Part shown: in pieces, positions 34,398 to 42,855 of the stretch | Layout of the letters: the number at the start of each line of letters is the position of its first letter | Numbering within the stretch: the stretch's first letter is position 1 | From: Mesobacillus subterraneus | GTDB lineage: Bacteria; Bacillota; Bacilli; Bacillales; Cytobacillaceae | DNA: 64,000 nt | Direction: 5' to 3' | Assembly (NCBI RefSeq): GCF_023715485.1 | Contig: NZ_JAMBOF010000010.1 | Location: 62,001-126,000, forward strand | Made by a program: the position numbers and the translations under genes | The notes under the pieces: generated by a model | Told to the model about the DNA's origin: nothing | Database searches by the model: none | Seen by the model: only the letters and a program-made list of their open reading frames with translations

Positions 34398-35060
34398 TCA
34401 AACGCTCTTCTCCTTAGGTACTGAGAGGGATGGGAAGAATTCATTTATGTTACTATATACTTCATCTGGTTGAACACTAAATTCAACTGTCTGGTAATTT
34501 GCCAACCAATGTACTCCAATCGTATATACATTTGCTTGCTTTCCAGCCATAATATCAGCATCGCTGTCTCCCAGGAAAACAGCCTCTTTGGGTGACACAT
34601 TTAGATTTTTCAATACTTTATTTATCCCCTCGGGATGAGGCTTTGGATACTCTACGTCATCGCCAGTAACAATCACATCAAAAAAGTTCTTTAATCCCAG
34701 ACAATCTAAAGATATTTCGAGACTTCTTCTTGCTTTGCCAGTCACTATTCCAAGTTTATATCCATTTGTTTTTAACTGTCTAATTAAGGTATTGATTTCC
34801 TCATTATCTTGAACGATATTTCTATGTCGTTTACTATAAATCTCATAATATAACTCAATGGCTTCATCATAATTATTATTCATAAGGTTTTCACAGATTA
34901 TACCAGTCTCAGATGGACCGAACATTGCCTTAATTTCTTCTATTGTAACCTCTCGATTATCAAATTCTCTAAACACAGCTTCAAATGCCAAGAAACACAC
35001 TGGCAATGTATCAGCAAGTGTACCATCAAAGTCAAAAATAACTGCTTTAATAACGTTCAC
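34398..35060 (-). CDS. HAD family hydrolase (phosphoglycolate phosphatase-like)
   Basis: 220 residues. HAD motif I is FDFDGTLAD (about 9-17), motif II GIVTG, motif III with lysine in YPKPHPEG, and motif IV FLGDSDADI, a complete catalytic set with a helical cap (residues about 20-85). It should hydrolyse a small phosphoester or phosphoanhydride, as PpaX or Gph do. The start is GTG at 35060 with GAGG close before it. A repeat-rich gap lies upstream. Single gene. Confidence 0.9.
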   Translation of the reverse strand: MNVIKAVIFDFDGTLADTLPVCFLAFEAVFREFDNREVTIEEIKAMFGPSETGIICENLMNNNYDEAIELYYEIYSKRHRNIVQDNEEINTLIRQLKTNGYKLGIVTGKARRSLEISLDCLGLKNFFDVIVTGDDVEYPKPHPEGINKVLKNLNVSPKEAVFLGDSDADIMAGKQANVYTIGVHWLANYQTVEFSVQPDEVYSNINEFFPSLSVPKEKSV

Positions 35061-35333
35061 ATCCTCATTTTTTTCATATACATAATATTCTACATTATGT
35101 AATATTTTCCCTTTTTAAATACTGCACCGTTTGTTGAAGAACGCTCCTCTTTGTTTTTTAACAAAAATATCCAGTAAAGAAACTACTATATTTGAAATAT
35201 AGGACTGCAATTGGAACCTTTCAGCATACGATTTCTTTCACTGCCAATGACTTCTGCCATTCAAGAGGTGTTAATTTATATAAATAGGCTCTGTTATAAT
35301 AGAATGTTGATTTTACTCTGTTTGAAAAATAAA
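35061..35333. other. Intergenic stretch upstream of the HAD gene
   Basis: AT-rich and without an ORF. It borders the degenerate hairpin array at 35334. Confidence 0.4.
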
Positions 35334-35515
35334 CGGAAAAATTCCGTATAAATTGGGAAATACCAACGTTTCCCTAAATATACGGGGAGTTTTTCCGGTT
35401 ATATTAACCTAATCTTTAGATTTAGGTGTATACATAGAAGTTAATCGGAATTTCTCCGCTTATATCTGCTTCTTAAGCCCCTACTATATACATTAGCCGG
35501 AATTTCTCCGCCTAT
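35334..35515. repeat. Degenerate hairpin array, about 52-bp spacing (four units)
   Basis: Four copies of a CGGAA-n-TTCCG-type mini-palindrome followed by TATA have TCCG at 35343, 35394, 35455 and 35507 (steps of 51, 61 and 52). The last two are nearly identical (CGGAATTTCTCCGC) and exactly 52 bp apart. The first two together form a larger near-palindrome (35334-35397) with an inner GGGAAA/TTTCCC. The spacing matches that of the two large arrays elsewhere in the window. Confidence 0.6.
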
Positions 35516-35565
35516 GAATTCCTATACCTGCGCGAAAAATAAACAAAGAACCAAAACAGAGCCTA

Positions 35566-35606
35566 ATTAAAAAAAGCAGCCCCATTCATTTAAGAATAGG
35601 ACTGCT
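35566..35606 (-). terminator. Terminator of the TerC gene
   Basis: Minus strand AGCAGTCCTATTC and GAATGGGGCTGCT pair with two mismatches and are followed by seven T residues. Confidence 0.8.
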
Positions 35607-35685
35607 ATTTGGTGTGATGATTTAGTTTTTGTACTCGACAACAGAATCTTTATGGAACCGCGCCTTTGTTTTATGGATAAACATT

Positions 35686-36459
35686 TTACGCATTTTTTCT
35701 TTCTAATGATTTATTGCCTGGTGCAAACCAGCCGAATAGGGCAATGGCAACCAATACACCATAGAACACCAAAGTCCATCCTGTACTGTGTGGGAAATCA
35801 TGGTCTAAAACACCAATATCATCGTGGGCAAGTGTGATGACAGCAAGCTTTACACCGACCCATGCAACGATCGCGTATGCTGTTGTCTCCAAGGCAGGGC
35901 GTTTTTCCAGCAACTGTACAAACCAGCCAGCTGCAAATTTAATCAGAACAAGTCCGGCAATCCCTCCAAGAACGACAACTAAAAATTGTCCTCCATCCAT
36001 GCCTCCAAAGTCCCTCAGCGGTGAATCGGGTAAGCCAAGGGCAATCGCGACAGCTGCGAGGATGGAATCAATAGCAAAAGCGAGATCCGCTAAAGCAATC
36101 TTTCCTACAGTTGGCCAAAACCCTTTCCCTGCTGCTTCCTCTTCATCATCCTTGTGAATATTCTCATTTTCCTTTCCGAATCGGGCTTTAATTATATGCT
36201 TTAAGCCCAGGTAAAGAAGATAAGCTGCTCCTATTGCTTGGATCTGCCATACATTCGCAATGAACGAAATCGCAAAAAGGGCACCAAATCGGAAGACGAA
36301 AGCCATAATAATTCCGTAATTTATCGCTCTTTTTTTCTGATCTTCAGGTAAATGCTTCGCTATAATCGCCAGCACCAGGGCATTGTCTGCCGATAACAAT
36401 CCTTCTAAGCCAATTAAAATCAACAATGCCCATAAATATTCCAGCCAAATAGACTCCAT
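35686..36459 (-). CDS. TerC family integral membrane protein (YceF/YkoY-like)
   Basis: 257 residues from the ATG at 36459 (AGGAG eight bases upstream). Seven or eight membrane helices. Family marks: LIGLEGLLSADNALVLAI with the conserved acidic residues, and the repeat ADLAFAIDSILAAVAIA in the second half. TerC proteins of Bacillus (MeeF, MeeY) export manganese and load it onto secreted enzymes. B. subtilis ykoY has a manganese riboswitch. I could not see its consensus here. Possible sigma-B-type boxes lie about 190 bases upstream. Confidence 0.92.
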   Translation of the reverse strand: MESIWLEYLWALLILIGLEGLLSADNALVLAIIAKHLPEDQKKRAINYGIIMAFVFRFGALFAISFIANVWQIQAIGAAYLLYLGLKHIIKARFGKENENIHKDDEEEAAGKGFWPTVGKIALADLAFAIDSILAAVAIALGLPDSPLRDFGGMDGGQFLVVVLGGIAGLVLIKFAAGWFVQLLEKRPALETTAYAIVAWVGVKLAVITLAHDDIGVLDHDFPHSTGWTLVFYGVLVAIALFGWFAPGNKSLERKNA

Positions 36460-36588
36460 CCACCTCACTCCTTTCTAACACTAAAATGTTATGTAAAGTT
36501 CTGCTAACAATAGAATTTCCCAAACACCCATATGTAATCCACAGGTATAAGACCTATTTATTAGTTTAGCGATTCCCTCTACTTTGTT

Positions 36589-36669
36589 CAAAGAATTCTC
36601 AGTGCGGCTCCGATAAATTCTTTGTTTTTTACTACTATCCTTATATACCTTTTTGCCGTCTTGCTAAAC
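36589..36669 (-). promoter_or_regulatory. Candidate sigma-B promoter and leader hairpin of the TerC gene
   Basis: Minus strand GTTTAG (36669-36664), 13 bases, AGGTAT (36650-36645) resembles the sigma-B consensus GTTTAA-N13-GGGTAT. Downstream, CAAAGAATT and AATTCTTTG form a stem at 36589-36624 in the leader. TerC genes in Bacillus belong to stress regulons, which makes the reading plausible but not proven. Confidence 0.35.
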
Positions 36670-36776
36670 TTTTAACTTATTTTTAATAATCCGTTTATCA
36701 CGCCGATGATCTGTCAATAAGTGAAACGAAAAAACGACAGTTGCGATACTGTGTTTAAAAATTTCTTCATGTTTCA

Positions 36777-37271
36777 TCAAGATACTTCTAGTTTCTTTTC
36801 GTTCCTAGCCGGCAAATCAATAGCTTCTTTTTTCCGCCCTTCACTCCACTTAAAAACAATCACTCCACCTAATATGAGCACTACACCAAACAATTGTTTT
36901 AGTGTAAAAGGAACTTTCTCCAAACCCATCCAGCCTAATGAATCCAATAGTACCGCGAAACCTAGCTGGGAAGTCAGTACGATTGAGATCGCAAAGGTTG
37001 GACCCAAATATCTTATGCCCTGGACGATCCCTGTGATGACTCCGATTCCTAACAATCCGCTGATCCAGTACCACCATTTCATTTGCTGCAAATCGAATAG
37101 CTGACCGCCTTCGAAGAATAGGCCAAGTATGAAAGAAGCTAGAGATCCAAGCCCCAATACCAATGTCGTGGTCATCCATGAGCCTGCTTGTTCATTTACC
37201 TTGCTGTTAAAAATATTCTGCAGGCTGACTAGTGTCCCCGCTATGATTGCACATATTAGTCCAAGAACCAT
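36777..37271 (-). CDS. DMT superfamily transporter, YdcZ (DUF606) type
   Basis: 164 residues, five membrane helices, a single half-size DMT unit. GLICAIIAGTLVSLQNIFNSKV is the N-terminal helix of the DUF606 family, with L-x-S-L-Q-x-x-x-N-x-x-V; the same motif with N is in the partner gene at 38044. GGAGG precedes the ATG. These short proteins act as pairs or dimers. It lies 27 bases after the Crp/Fnr gene, so the order is transporter half, regulator, transporter half in one operon. Substrate unknown. Confidence 0.88.
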   Translation of the reverse strand: MVLGLICAIIAGTLVSLQNIFNSKVNEQAGSWMTTTLVLGLGSLASFILGLFFEGGQLFDLQQMKWWYWISGLLGIGVITGIVQGIRYLGPTFAISIVLTSQLGFAVLLDSLGWMGLEKVPFTLKQLFGVVLILGGVIVFKWSEGRKKEAIDLPARNEKKLEVS

Positions 37272-37297
37272 ATGATTTCCTCCAAGACGTTGAAATT

Positions 37298-37996
37298 TTA
37301 CTCATAAAGATTTTCCTTGGCAAGGGACTTGAGCCCTTCCAAATCTTTGATCACGATTGAACCCTTGTTGCGTTCAACCAATCCATTTTTACAGAACTCC
37401 TTAATGACTCGGTTAAGGTGCCTGTAGCTTGTTCCAATTAAATTGGCAATGTCGGTGAGGTTCGAAACACTTACATTCCCATTGACCAATGTTTCATTTT
37501 CATCATAGGCGACCGAAACCAGATAACTCGCTAACCGGGTTTCTACTGGGTACAAAATGTTATGCCGCATGAACTGCGATTTTATATAAAATTTCCTCGT
37601 GATGATTCTCAGCAAAAATTGCAAGAATGGTGAGTGGTCTTTTAAAAATCTTCGTAACACACTTTGCCGGACTCCAATCATAACCACAGGAGAAACGGCC
37701 TCTACGGTATTGATCGTGTCAATTTCCTGCACATATTCAATATCTCCAATCACTTCAAGAGGAGTTTTAAATGAAAGAATCAATGTCTTTCCCTCTTCAG
37801 AAGTGGTGAAAATCTTCACTTTTCCCTTTACCAGGATATATAAGTTCTCGACAGCTTCTCCCTGTGAACAGATCTGCTGTCCTTTATCAAACTCATATAA
37901 TGATAAATAAGGGAGGATCTCCTCATTAAATAATGATTCAATCTTGTGAGACTGCAAATATATTTCCATCTGTTCTTTTGCATTCATTTCTTTCAT
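37298..37996 (-). CDS. Crp/Fnr family regulator (YeiL-like)
   Basis: 232 residues from the ATG at 37996; the upstream ATG at 38038 overlaps the end of the preceding gene and has no ribosome site, although the chosen one is also weak. Residues about 15-125 form a cyclic-nucleotide-binding-type beta roll (QGEAVENLYILVKGKVKI), and the C-terminal winged helix contains LTDIANLIGTSYRHLNRVIKE as the recognition region. No Fnr-type N-terminal cysteine cluster is seen. It is flanked by two YdcZ-type transporter genes that it probably controls. An operator-like palindrome lies upstream of the operon. Confidence 0.85.
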   Translation of the reverse strand: MKEMNAKEQMEIYLQSHKIESLFNEEILPYLSLYEFDKGQQICSQGEAVENLYILVKGKVKIFTTSEEGKTLILSFKTPLEVIGDIEYVQEIDTINTVEAVSPVVMIGVRQSVLRRFLKDHSPFLQFLLRIITRKFYIKSQFMRHNILYPVETRLASYLVSVAYDENETLVNGNVSVSNLTDIANLIGTSYRHLNRVIKEFCKNGLVERNKGSIVIKDLEGLKSLAKENLYE

Positions 37997-38043
37997 AAAA
38001 GCTTCCCTGCCCTTTTTCACCTTGTTCGCTTGGATCATTCAGA

Positions 38044-38469
38044 TTACAAACCAAGGACGATCACTCCAGCTATCATCATTGTAATCCCAATCACCTGCGG
38101 AAGCTTCATTTTTTGCTTATTGATCCCAAACCAGCCGTTCCCATCAATCATCACCGTCATGCCAAGCTGGGAAATCAGCATCGCCGAAACAGTCAAGGTA
38201 ACGCCGATAAAATGAATCGCTGTGACATTTCCAAATACAACAATCGCCCCAAACGTGCCACCGATCAAATAAAGGGGATTCACTTTCCTTAGCCGTTGCC
38301 AATTTCCATTCCCCGCAAACATCAAAATGATCAATGCCGTTAAAAACCCTGCAAATTGAGTAATGGTAGCCGTCTGCCATGTCCCGATATCCTGACTGAT
38401 CCTTGAATTAGCCACTCCCTGAAGGGTAATAAAAGCGCCCCCCAACAAGGCAAACACAAAACCTCTCAT
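38044..38469 (-). CDS. DMT superfamily transporter, YdcZ (DUF606) type, partner
   Basis: 141 residues from the ATG at 38469, eight bases after GGGAG. Five membrane helices; GGAFITLQGVANSRISQDIG carries the L-Q-x-x-x-N-S motif shared with the gene at 36777. The C-terminus ends in MMIAGVIVLGL. First gene of the operon. As a half-transporter it probably forms a heterodimer with the third gene, an arrangement known for paired DUF606 genes. Confidence 0.88.
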   Translation of the reverse strand: MRGFVFALLGGAFITLQGVANSRISQDIGTWQTATITQFAGFLTALIILMFAGNGNWQRLRKVNPLYLIGGTFGAIVVFGNVTAIHFIGVTLTVSAMLISQLGMTVMIDGNGWFGINKQKMKLPQVIGITMMIAGVIVLGL

Positions 38470-38530
38470 TCCGTTCTCTCCCATCCTTCATGTCTAAATC
38501 AATTAAAAGGCAGGATTGTGTATTTCAAAA

Positions 38531-38575
38531 AGGACATATGTCCTAAATTTTAAAAAAGTTGTTTTTATACGGCAA
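38531..38575 (-). promoter_or_regulatory. Promoter and perfect palindrome before the YdcZ/Crp operon
   Basis: Minus strand TTGCCG (38575-38570), 17 bases, TAAAAT (38552-38547), then a perfect 14-base palindrome AGGACATATGTCCT at 38531-38544, next to the expected transcription start. Such a position suits repression. The likely binder is the Crp/Fnr protein of the operon; this is inference. Confidence 0.6.
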
Positions 38576-38653
38576 ATCCCTGTAAAAAAGCAAAGTTTAG
38601 ATGGCTAAAATCAAAAAATCCTTCTAGATAAAAAAGGCTGAACCCCATCGGCC

Positions 38654-39346
38654 TCAATTTGCCTTCCGCTCATATTTCACGACATAAACTGCTTCACCCT
38701 GCAGCCACTCGGCAAAGAGTACGTCTTCGTAGTGATGGATTTTCTGCTTCTCTAACTCCCTTTTAAGCCACTGCTCGTCAAAGCCTGCCTCTTTTAGATT
38801 TTCGCTCACGACTTTCCCATCCAGAATCAGGTTGACCGGCAATATCGGCTCCTCTGCCTTGATTTTCATATCGCCATTTTTAGGCGTGTCATACTCGGCT
38901 TTCGGAAGCACACTGACCATGCCGTTTGTCTCAATAATCGCAAACTCGACTTCCCTAAGAGAGAAGTATCCTTGCTGACGGACCAGGCTTTGGAGCTGAT
39001 TAATATCCAATTTTGCTTTTTTCAACGCCTCATACTTGATCTGGCCTCTGCGCACGACGATGTTCGGTTCGCCTTCTAATAGCTTGCGCGAACCAATGAA
39101 TTTCTGCGTGACCATTTCTGTAAAGTAGACAAGCGCTCCCCATAGACCAACTGCGAATGCGATTTCTCCAAGCTTCACCTCATGATCATAGATGGCGTTT
39201 CCTAACAATTCACCCAGGATGATTGCCGAAACGAAATCAAACGGCGTGATTTGCGAGAACTGCGTCTTCCCTTGTAATTTAGTTACGATAAATAAAAAGA
39301 TAAATCCAATTGAAAGTTCAACCGCAATCGATAAATAATGATTCAA
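38654..39346 (-). CDS. DUF421 family membrane protein (YetF-like)
   Basis: 230 residues from the TTG at 39346 (AAGGAG eight bases upstream), giving the typical NHYLSIAVELSIGFIFLFI start. Three N-terminal membrane helices include KTQFSQITPFDFVSAIILGELLGN, the DUF421 signature. The soluble C-terminal half has the double-repeat fold with RRGQIKYEALKKAKLD and LDGKVVSENL. Paralogues (YetF, YrbG, YkjA, YdfR) occur in spore-formers; some are spore membrane proteins and germination-linked channels. It is divergently arranged from the CBO0543 gene across the first 52-bp array. Confidence 0.9.
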   Translation of the reverse strand: MNHYLSIAVELSIGFIFLFIVTKLQGKTQFSQITPFDFVSAIILGELLGNAIYDHEVKLGEIAFAVGLWGALVYFTEMVTQKFIGSRKLLEGEPNIVVRRGQIKYEALKKAKLDINQLQSLVRQQGYFSLREVEFAIIETNGMVSVLPKAEYDTPKNGDMKIKAEEPILPVNLILDGKVVSENLKEAGFDEQWLKRELEKQKIHHYEDVLFAEWLQGEAVYVVKYERKAN

Positions 39347-39490
39347 CACTCCCACTCCTTCTTTACCATTATGGGAAAATGAGTAGAAGTTGAACCCTTC
39401 TTATTTAAAAAACCATAGATAGTTATTAGACTGTTGATTTATGTTCCAGCCATAGGCATTGGGCATTTAACTAGCTTCACTGCATCGTTT
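39347..39490. other. Spacer leading into the first 52-bp array
   Basis: Contains TTAGACTGTTGATTT at 39427-39441, a fragment like the start of the repeat at 5895. No gene. Confidence 0.4.
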
Positions 39491-40016
39491 TGTCCAATAG
39501 AGCTTTCCTATTGGACAATTCTCAAGCGTCAACACATTGTTTTGTCCGATAGAGCCTCCCTAACGGACAATCCTTAAGCAGCAACACATTGTCTTGTCCG
39601 ATAGAGCCTCCCTAACGGACAATCCTCAAGCGTCAACACATTGTTTTGTCCGATAGAGCCTCCCTAACGGACAATCCTTAAGCGTCAACACATTATTTTG
39701 TCCGATAGAGCCTCCCTTACGGACAATCCTTAAGCAGCAACACATTGTTTTGTCCGATAGAGCCTCCCTTACGGACAATCCTCAAGCGTCAACACATTGT
39801 TATGTCCGATAGAGCCTCCCTAACGGACAATCCTCAAGCGTCAACACATTGTTTTGTCCGATAGAGCCTCCCTTACGGACAATCCTTAAGCAGCAACACA
39901 TTGTTTTGTCCGATAGATCCTCCCTAACGGACAATCCTCAAGCAGCAACACATTGTTTTGTCCGATAGAGCCTCCCTAACGGACAATCCTCAAGCGTCAA
40001 CACATCGTTTTGACCG
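39491..40016. repeat. Tandem array of 52-bp hairpin units (array 1)
   Basis: TGTCC starts at 39491, 39543, 39595, 39647, 39699, 39751, 39803, 39855, 39907 and 39959, exactly 52 bp apart, with a decayed eleventh unit (TGACC) at 40011. Each unit has a 27-nt hairpin: TGTCCGATAG, seven bases, CTAACGGACA (one mismatch); the first unit has the perfect pair TGTCCAATAG / CTATTGGACA. The remaining 25 bases (CAATCC...TCAAGCGTC...CACATTGTTT in part) are also conserved. The whole array fills the divergent gap between DUF421 and CBO0543. It is not CRISPR since the linkers are conserved. Confidence 0.95.
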
Positions 40017-40113
40017 ATAATTACAAGAATAAATGGCATGTTCCCCTTCTTGGAATAAAAAGTAATTTCCTGCAAAAGCTAAATGATAGTATTCTTTTAA
40101 AGGAGGGTGGAAC

Positions 40114-40689
40114 ATGACTTTTCAGGAAGGCTTAGACCAGGTAGAGAAAGCGAATAAGATCATTATCGATGCCAATAAAATGATTTCAGACGCTACATTC
40201 CACGCTTTTCCATACACGCTAAGCTGGTGGGTTGCATTATTCATGCTTGTTGTGCCCTGGATTCTATGGGCGATCTTCCGTAAGAAGGAAAGTACTGCTC
40301 GATTGTTATCCGCCGCTTTTATAGTAATCATTATTTCATCCATTTTGGACGCTTATGGTGTAGATCGAGGCAGATGGGCCTATCCGGTAAAAGTGATTCC
40401 TTTGCCGACAATCAGCTATTCATTTAGATACTCAATTGTTCCAGTCACAGTAATGTTCCTGATTCAGTATATGCCGGAAATTCACCCACTGGTTAAAGGC
40501 CCTCTTTTCGGAGCATTCAGTGCATATATCGGCATGCCAATCATGAAACAGCTCCATTTATACCAACAAACCGATTGGACAATTACTTACTCTTTTTTGA
40601 TGCTAACCGTCTTGTATTTGATTGCTGACTGGTTCAGCAAACGAGAAAGCTTCAATAAAATAGCAGAGCAGAAAAGTCCCGTTTGTTAA
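40114..40689 (+). CDS. CBO0543 family membrane protein
   Basis: 191 residues. A soluble N-terminus with a helix (EGLDQVEKANKIIIDANKMI) is followed by five or so membrane helices (WWVALFMLVVPWILWAIF first). The segment SILDAYGVDRGRWAYPVKVIP is the family hallmark as I remember it. These proteins occur in Bacillaceae and Clostridia without known function, often in multiple copies. AAAGGAGG precedes the ATG. It is divergent from the DUF421 gene. A bidirectional terminator follows. Confidence 0.82.
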   Translation: MTFQEGLDQVEKANKIIIDANKMISDATFHAFPYTLSWWVALFMLVVPWILWAIFRKKESTARLLSAAFIVIIISSILDAYGVDRGRWAYPVKVIPLPTISYSFRYSIVPVTVMFLIQYMPEIHPLVKGPLFGAFSAYIGMPIMKQLHLYQQTDWTITYSFLMLTVLYLIADWFSKRESFNKIAEQKSPVC

Positions 40690-40753
40690 GGTTAAAATTT
40701 CGTTGTATACCGTTGTCAGAGTAAATCTCAGCAAAAACTTATTTATAATAGAC

Positions 40754-40786
40754 AAAAGCAGTGGGTATCAAAACCACTGCTTTTAA
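40754..40786. terminator. Bidirectional terminator
   Basis: AAAAGCAGTGG and CCACTGCTTTT pair with a 10-base loop, between the convergent CBO0543 and DUF3231 genes. Confidence 0.92.
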
Positions 40787-40827
40787 TTATGTCAATTCAA
40801 TGTTCTCCCCAACAAGGTAGGCTTACT

Positions 40828-41835
40828 TTATTCCCCTTTTATTAAAGTATCACGCTTATCCGTTTGTGGGGGTTCTTCCAGCCAGGCATTCTTAATCATG
40901 ATATTCGCGCCGTCTTCCGCATAAAGAGCTACTTCCGGGATCAGAGAAGCATACAATATTCCGAGATCCCGTCGCGGGCTTCCCGCCATAGAGGTACCAT
41001 AATTCCCGATACCCGCAGCATTCATAGATGCGATATGGAACATCATCAGTTTATCCGAAAACACCTGTGCAGTGGAATCAGTCAGTGCTGTATCCCAGAG
41101 CATCGGAGCTGGCAAGTCTTCTTTCTTTAATTTATCACTGAATAAGTCTATATGTTTTTGTGCAATTTGTTTTCCTCGTAAAAAATACTGTTTGACTTCC
41201 TTCTTCTGTGCTGTTTGGGCAAAACCGATGATCAACGTTTTTCCGATCGCATTTGTTTGGACATTATTAAATAGCATGGTGATTTCATGGACAGTCAAAG
41301 GTCGTACTTCACCAAGAAATCCTGCTAAAAACCTCTGTTTCTCAACGAAATCCACTTTGTCCGGGAGCGAGACATATGGAGACTTAATATAGGTACCCTG
41401 GTTTAACATTATGGCCCTTGTCATGTCCTGCAGCAAAATTGAGGTTTTGTTAACCTCTTTGAAAAAATCAACAATATCCGGTCTTGTTGCAAACCCCAAA
41501 GCTGCTCCGCCCGCCGTAATCCCCAACACTGACATATTCCTTAAGTACATCAAAACGAAAGTATCTGAGAAAAGTTTAGGCGCATCACTAATCACATCCT
41601 GGTCAGTAAATCCTATCGGAACCGGAAAATTTTCCTTTTTGAAAAATCCTCTTAGGAAATCGATATTCTGTTGAGACCCATTCAAGGCAAATTCAATAGC
41701 CGGCCGTACTTCATCATCCTTCACCTTTTTCAGGAAATGATTAATCATGCAAATAGAAGCCGTATCATTAATATACTGCGTCCATAAAATCCCCATTTCA
41801 GCAGAGGTCAAAGGGATTTGTGACTTATCCTCCAT
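40828..41835 (-). CDS. DUF3231 family protein (tandem domains)
   Basis: 335 residues made of two repeats: PLTSAEMGILWTQYINDTASICMIN begins the first and PLTVHEITMLFNNVQTNAIGKTLI the second (about residue 178). Each is a four-helix ferritin-like bundle, with matching motifs FFKKENFPVPIGFTDQDV and KLKKEDLPAPMLWDTALT. This is the usual DUF3231 duplication of Bacillaceae, cytosolic and of unknown function, sometimes linked to sporulation. The ribosome site is GGTGAG. Single gene. Confidence 0.9.
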   Translation of the reverse strand: MEDKSQIPLTSAEMGILWTQYINDTASICMINHFLKKVKDDEVRPAIEFALNGSQQNIDFLRGFFKKENFPVPIGFTDQDVISDAPKLFSDTFVLMYLRNMSVLGITAGGAALGFATRPDIVDFFKEVNKTSILLQDMTRAIMLNQGTYIKSPYVSLPDKVDFVEKQRFLAGFLGEVRPLTVHEITMLFNNVQTNAIGKTLIIGFAQTAQKKEVKQYFLRGKQIAQKHIDLFSDKLKKEDLPAPMLWDTALTDSTAQVFSDKLMMFHIASMNAAGIGNYGTSMAGSPRRDLGILYASLIPEVALYAEDGANIMIKNAWLEEPPQTDKRDTLIKGE

Positions 41836-42058
41836 TCAATTCTCACCAACTCGTCTTTTCTTTTTGCTTAGTTTTTCCTCGACAGGCTCTTCTTATAAGG
41901 ATGCAAATACCTTGGCAAATATTTCTAAAGAGTCATAAATCACTAAGGAAAACGACGGTTCTAGGTTATTTAGACATCCGGAAAATCTCTGCGAATAAAA
42001 AAATAACATGAATTAATAATAAAAGAGGAAACTTTTAAACCTAGAAGGAGAAGTTGCT

Positions 42059-42703
42059 ATGAAAAAAATATTGTTGCTGGCATTTGTGTTGATATTTCCA
42101 CTAAACATCATCGCGGGATCAGCCAGTGCCCATGCGAAAAGACAAGATCATTGTATTAGCCAATCGGAAGTAAGCTTCGAAAATGAATTCAGGAAACTCT
42201 GGATTGATCACGTATTGTGGACAAGCAATTATATTACAAGTGCAACAACAGCTGGTGCTGAAGATCAACAGCAGGTGCTTGCAAGGCTCCTGAAAAACCA
42301 GGAGGATCTCGGCAATGCTATAAAACCAGTATACGGAGAGGAAGCTGGAAACAAACTTACGGCTCTGCTTAAGGAGCACATCGTTATTGCCGGGGATATT
42401 GTAAATGCCGCTAAAGAAGGAAATAATGCCAAGCTGGATCAGCTAAACAAAGAATGGTATCGAAATGCTGATGATATATCCGCATTCCTTAGCGCTGCCA
42501 ACCCTAATTTAAAAATTGGAGCTGTAAAAGAGTTGCTGAATATGCATCTGAAAATGGTGGCAGATGACTTAACTGCAAGCTTAGCAAAAGACTGGGACGC
42601 ACGAATTGTTTCAATTGATGATGGGGTTACACATATTATTCTGATGGCGGATACAATCTCTGATGCAGTTGTGAAGCAGTTTCCGGAAAAGTTTAAAAAA
42701 TAG
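42059..42703 (+). CDS. Secreted helical protein of unknown function
   Basis: 214 residues. A Sec signal peptide covers residues 1-24 (ILLLAFVLIFPLNIIAGSASA). The mature part is all-helical and repeats LWIDHVLWTSNYI, VYGEEAGNKLTALLKEHI and NAAKEGNNAKLDQLNKEWYRNADDI, a four-helix-bundle family found in Bacillus and Paenibacillus, often misnamed as acetylglutamate kinase. Two cysteine-free halves suggest no disulphides except around HCISQ. Role unknown; the pattern of conserved H, E and D on one helix face suggests metal binding. AGGAG precedes the ATG. Confidence 0.8.
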   Translation: MKKILLLAFVLIFPLNIIAGSASAHAKRQDHCISQSEVSFENEFRKLWIDHVLWTSNYITSATTAGAEDQQQVLARLLKNQEDLGNAIKPVYGEEAGNKLTALLKEHIVIAGDIVNAAKEGNNAKLDQLNKEWYRNADDISAFLSAANPNLKIGAVKELLNMHLKMVADDLTASLAKDWDARIVSIDDGVTHIILMADTISDAVVKQFPEKFKK

Positions 42704-42708
42704 TTTTC

Positions 42709-42742
42709 AGAATGTCCAGTAGTATGCTGGACATTCTTTAGT
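42709..42742 (+). terminator. Terminator of the secreted helical protein gene
   Basis: AGAATGTCCAG and CTGGACATTCT pair perfectly around a 7-base loop, followed by TTTAGTATTT. Confidence 0.85.
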
Positions 42743-42760
42743 ATTTCGTTTGTAACATAT

Positions 42761-42798
42761 ATTCGAAAAGCAACAATCAATGCGAAAACAACCCTTAA
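42761..42798. repeat. Partial copy of the repeat element at 63711
   Basis: ATTCGAAAAGCAACAATC and TGCGAAAACAACCCTT correspond to the right end of the 63711-63866 element (TTCGAAAAACAACAATC, TGCGAAAACAGCCTTT). The left part is absent. Confidence 0.6.
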
Positions 42799-42800
42799 TA

Positions 42801-42834
42801 AAAAGCTTGCAGACTAAAATTGTCTGCAAGCTTC
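42801..42834 (-). terminator. Terminator of the glutaredoxin gene
   Basis: AAGCTTGCAGAC and GTCTGCAAGCTT form a perfect 12-bp stem with an 8-base loop, followed by TTTTATTAA on the minus strand. Confidence 0.95.
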
Positions 42835-42855
42835 CAAAAGAGGCCTTAAGCCTTT

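Noticed and set aside
36470-36720. Manganese (yybP-ykoY) riboswitch before the TerC gene
   Set aside because: The conserved loop sequences expected in this class were not found, although a leader hairpin exists.
39491-40016. Array read as CRISPR
   Set aside because: Linkers are as conserved as the hairpins and there are no spacers; no cas gene is present. The same holds for 56427-57474.
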